This document shows, in pieces, positions 61,408-64,000 of a DNA stretch of 64,000 bases. Below the pieces are notes generated by a model. It had not been told where the DNA came from. It made no database searches and saw nothing but the letters and a program-made list of their open reading frames with translations. Source of the stretch: Ophiodon elongatus (lineage: Eukaryota > Chordata > Actinopteri > Perciformes > Hexagrammidae); contig JACSYO010000475.1 in assembly GCA_016806645.1 (NCBI GenBank), forward strand, positions 1,828,501 through 1,892,500, in the 5' to 3' direction. Positions within the stretch are counted from its first letter, which is position 1; each line of letters opens with the position of its first letter. The position numbers and the translations under genes were made by a program.

Positions 61408-64000
61408 TGTCTGTATGTCTGCACATATGTATGATTAACTATGGTGGTAAATCAATAAATGGTCCATAATATGAAAATGATAATTCTATTCGCAGAGCTA
61501 GGGAATCAGTGTTGTTTGCTGCCCCCAGGTGGTCATTTATAATACTAAAGTGCAGCAAAATTAAAACAAATATGCCAATCAAACCCAATGTAGCAACATA
61601 ATTTGCAGGAAAAATTAATTTTCAGATTTTACAGAAAAATGCAATTAGTAATATTTAACATTTGCATGCTTCAACATATCAAATCATAATCATCCATTAT
61701 CTTTCATTTTCAAAATCCATAGTGTCACTTCTACTCCCTGTGTGGTAGTTTGAGACAGACGGCTGTTGACTGCTATCTGGATCAAGCTCCCCTATCTTCA
61801 TTGATACCCACCACCCCTCCTCTGCTCTCTCGATCCCCTGGCTCCCTCAGGAGCAGCCTGGTGCACTTGTTGGGCAGCTCTGGAAACCCAAACCCTCATT
61901 ACCTCCCTCATTACCCCATACTGCACAATGGAGACCTGTTTCTTGGCTTTCACCCCTTTCCCAGATAAAACACACACACACTTGCACAGACACACACATA
62001 TACTCAAATGCACCCCATGCCCTCGTCCGTCTCTCTTTATTCCTGCGGGCTCTCTCTCTCTCTCTGGTCCAAGGCCTTGGTGATCAGGTGTCCCTGGTTC
62101 TTTGTCTTCGCTTTTGTACTGGAGTACAAAGGCAAGCTGTCTCCCGCTATATCTCTTTTCTTTGGTTCTTTTAAAAAAAAATATATATATACTCCCTTCA
62201 CTCTACTTGCCTTTCCTCCCTCCTTTTTTAATGTCTTAATTTATTTTTACCTTATTGCTTCTAATTTTCTCTTGTGTTTGTATGGTGTGAAGCATGTGCA
62301 GCATTTTCCACTTAATGTCTTTACTGTTGGTTCCCTGTTCAGTTCCCTGTACAGACCACCATGGGGCAGCAGTGGTTGTTGTGTCAATCTGAGATAAATT
62401 GTTGCCCAATTATTTTTTCCAGCCACCGTTTTCCACTGAGCCTTTGTGGTTTATGAAGCCCTAGATCTTCTTCTTGAACCCCAAGGATTATTCTCTGGAG
62501 ACTCAGCTTGTCTGTTTTAGTGTCATGCCGTATTCAGCTTAAATGTTTAAATGATCTGTTTAGGAAGTGGAGGTCGAGTTGCCAGTTTGTTGTTTAGGGC
62601 AGCCGTAACTACAGATGCTGATCTCTCTGAAGTCTCTTCAAGATACTGTGCTAATAGTTTAGTGAGAGGGTTACCGTCTCAGGTCCGCAGTAAATATACA
62701 CACACAGACGCCACCCATTGTGTCAGTGGGTCAGTGACACTCAGCGTGTCCACATTAATGCACACATCATGCTCAGCTGTTTTGGCCTTTTGTCAAAACC
62801 TTCACTAATGGAGCCTCTTATCACTTTATTAATGTCACAATTCTAACAGGAGAGTTGTTTACAAGGTCACACTTGTGAAGCAGAACAAATATAGATATAT
62901 GTGTTATAAACAACATCTGGCTTTCCTGTAAATGTGCTCTCTATGTAACAGGAGTGCAGGTACTTGATTAATGAGCAAGCTGTTGTGGCTTTACAGGCTA
63001 TCTCATCTAATTAAGGGTCTTTTATCTAAAGCACTGGCTCCTTGGCTTAGAGGGAAATGACTAAAGGTACATTATACGTAATGAGATGATGGAACATGCT
63101 GGTTTCCAGACTGCAGCCATAAAGGCAAAGTGCATCTTTAGCAATATCAAATATACTGCAACAAAACCTTTGAGAAAGGCTGTTATCTGCCCAAACCCAT
63201 CCGAGTAATACAATCTGCTAAATATGTCTGTTGGAAGACACGGGGGGTAAACTTAGTACTTGTTGCACTGATCATATTGCTCTTGCATTCATTTTATTAC
63301 AATGCCCTCCACAAAGTGAGAAGGGTTTAGGCACAATCCCAAAATACTGTTGAGCAAAGGACTAAGGACATGTATCTTTCTAGTCTGTATACTCTGAAGC
63401 TTTTGTGTGGCATTTTAAGGGTTTAATAAAGGACATTGAAAGGATAAAACTTCAGTTTTCGTCAACTGTCATGTGTTCAGTGTACATATTTCATCATTGG
63501 TTCATCATTGTGTTTATCTTTATCTGGATTCAGGTTTGGTGGAGCTGAGGCTTGGTACATGGTGAATATGTCCATTATGAAGATTATGCTACATGTTAAA
63601 TTACCCATCTGACTTTTCTGAGTACAACTTCTCAAGCCTGTAAAAGACGTTTCAGGTTTCATCAAGGCTACCTCAGCAACAGTTTGTGAAACTATGAAAT
63701 TAAGTTTCATCTCTTTTGAAATGCAAACAAACACTTTACCACAGGCAATAATTGTTTGCAGAGAAGACACGTTTCCAATTTCAACTTTCCCCATCCAAGA
63801 TAAATGAAAGGATACTACTTAAACATGAACACTGTGACGAATTATGGAAATGTTCCTTACCAAATAGAGATACAGCTATATAAACCAAATAGAGAATAGC
63901 AAATTTTAACCTCCCACAGATGTTTGAGGTTTGCAAGCTTCCAGTGTAAGAAGACAAGAAAAGAATGTGACAAGACAAGCCAGACAAGCGGAGCAATTTG
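61408..64000. other. Noncoding right end of window
   Basis: No exon of the expected next neighbour (VANGL1 in mammals) or any other gene is recognisable. The content is AT-rich with short pyrimidine-rich stretches (62033-62066, 62188-62230). Open frames at 63477-63996 on the minus strand have no domain. Confidence 0.55.

Overview
This window reads as vertebrate nuclear DNA, most likely from a spiny-rayed teleost fish. It has spliced genes with GT-AG introns, long dinucleotide and trinucleotide microsatellites, and decayed interspersed repeats of types common in fish genomes. There is no bacterial, viral or organellar gene organisation. Only two protein-coding genes can be supported, both on the minus strand in the first 17 kb.

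The first is a complete tetraspanin, tspan2. Its 8 coding exons run from the ATG at 12047 down to the stop at 2581. It encodes 211 residues with four membrane segments and a large extracellular loop with a CCG motif. The second, 4 kb further along, is an NGF-family neurotrophin in one coding exon (16995 down to 16105, 296 residues). It has a signal peptide, a pro-region with the LF-KRR-RS-PRV block seen in pro-NGF, a furin site and a six-cysteine mature domain. Between its second and third conserved cysteines it carries 31 residues where NGF has about 9, the hallmark of the fish-specific NT-6/NT-7 type. TSPAN2 and NGF are also adjacent and co-oriented in mammals, so the pair is a conserved syntenic block. 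This separates the tetraspanin from its close relative CD9.

Layout: 1-2580 is probably tspan2 3' UTR. 2581-12047 is tspan2, with a 2.6-kb intron 2 carrying a miniature inverted-repeat element and a 5.6-kb intron 1. 12048-16104 is the intergenic spacer, with a microsatellite just upstream of tspan2 and a dispersed repeat just beyond ngf. 16105-17006 is the ngf coding exon. 17007-64000 (47 kb) has no recognisable coding exon. By analogy with mammals it should contain the untranslated 5' exon(s), first intron and promoter of ngf and then intergenic DNA, but I could not place those exons. This region holds many microsatellites, including a 197-bp TTC run, and numerous repeat relics, including a layered patchwork at 59-61.4 kb.

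I saw no previously undescribed multi-gene system. The most interesting item is the basic, glycine-rich insertion in the neurotrophin. Secondary items are several inverted-repeat elements and paired repeats that can be recognised from the window alone.
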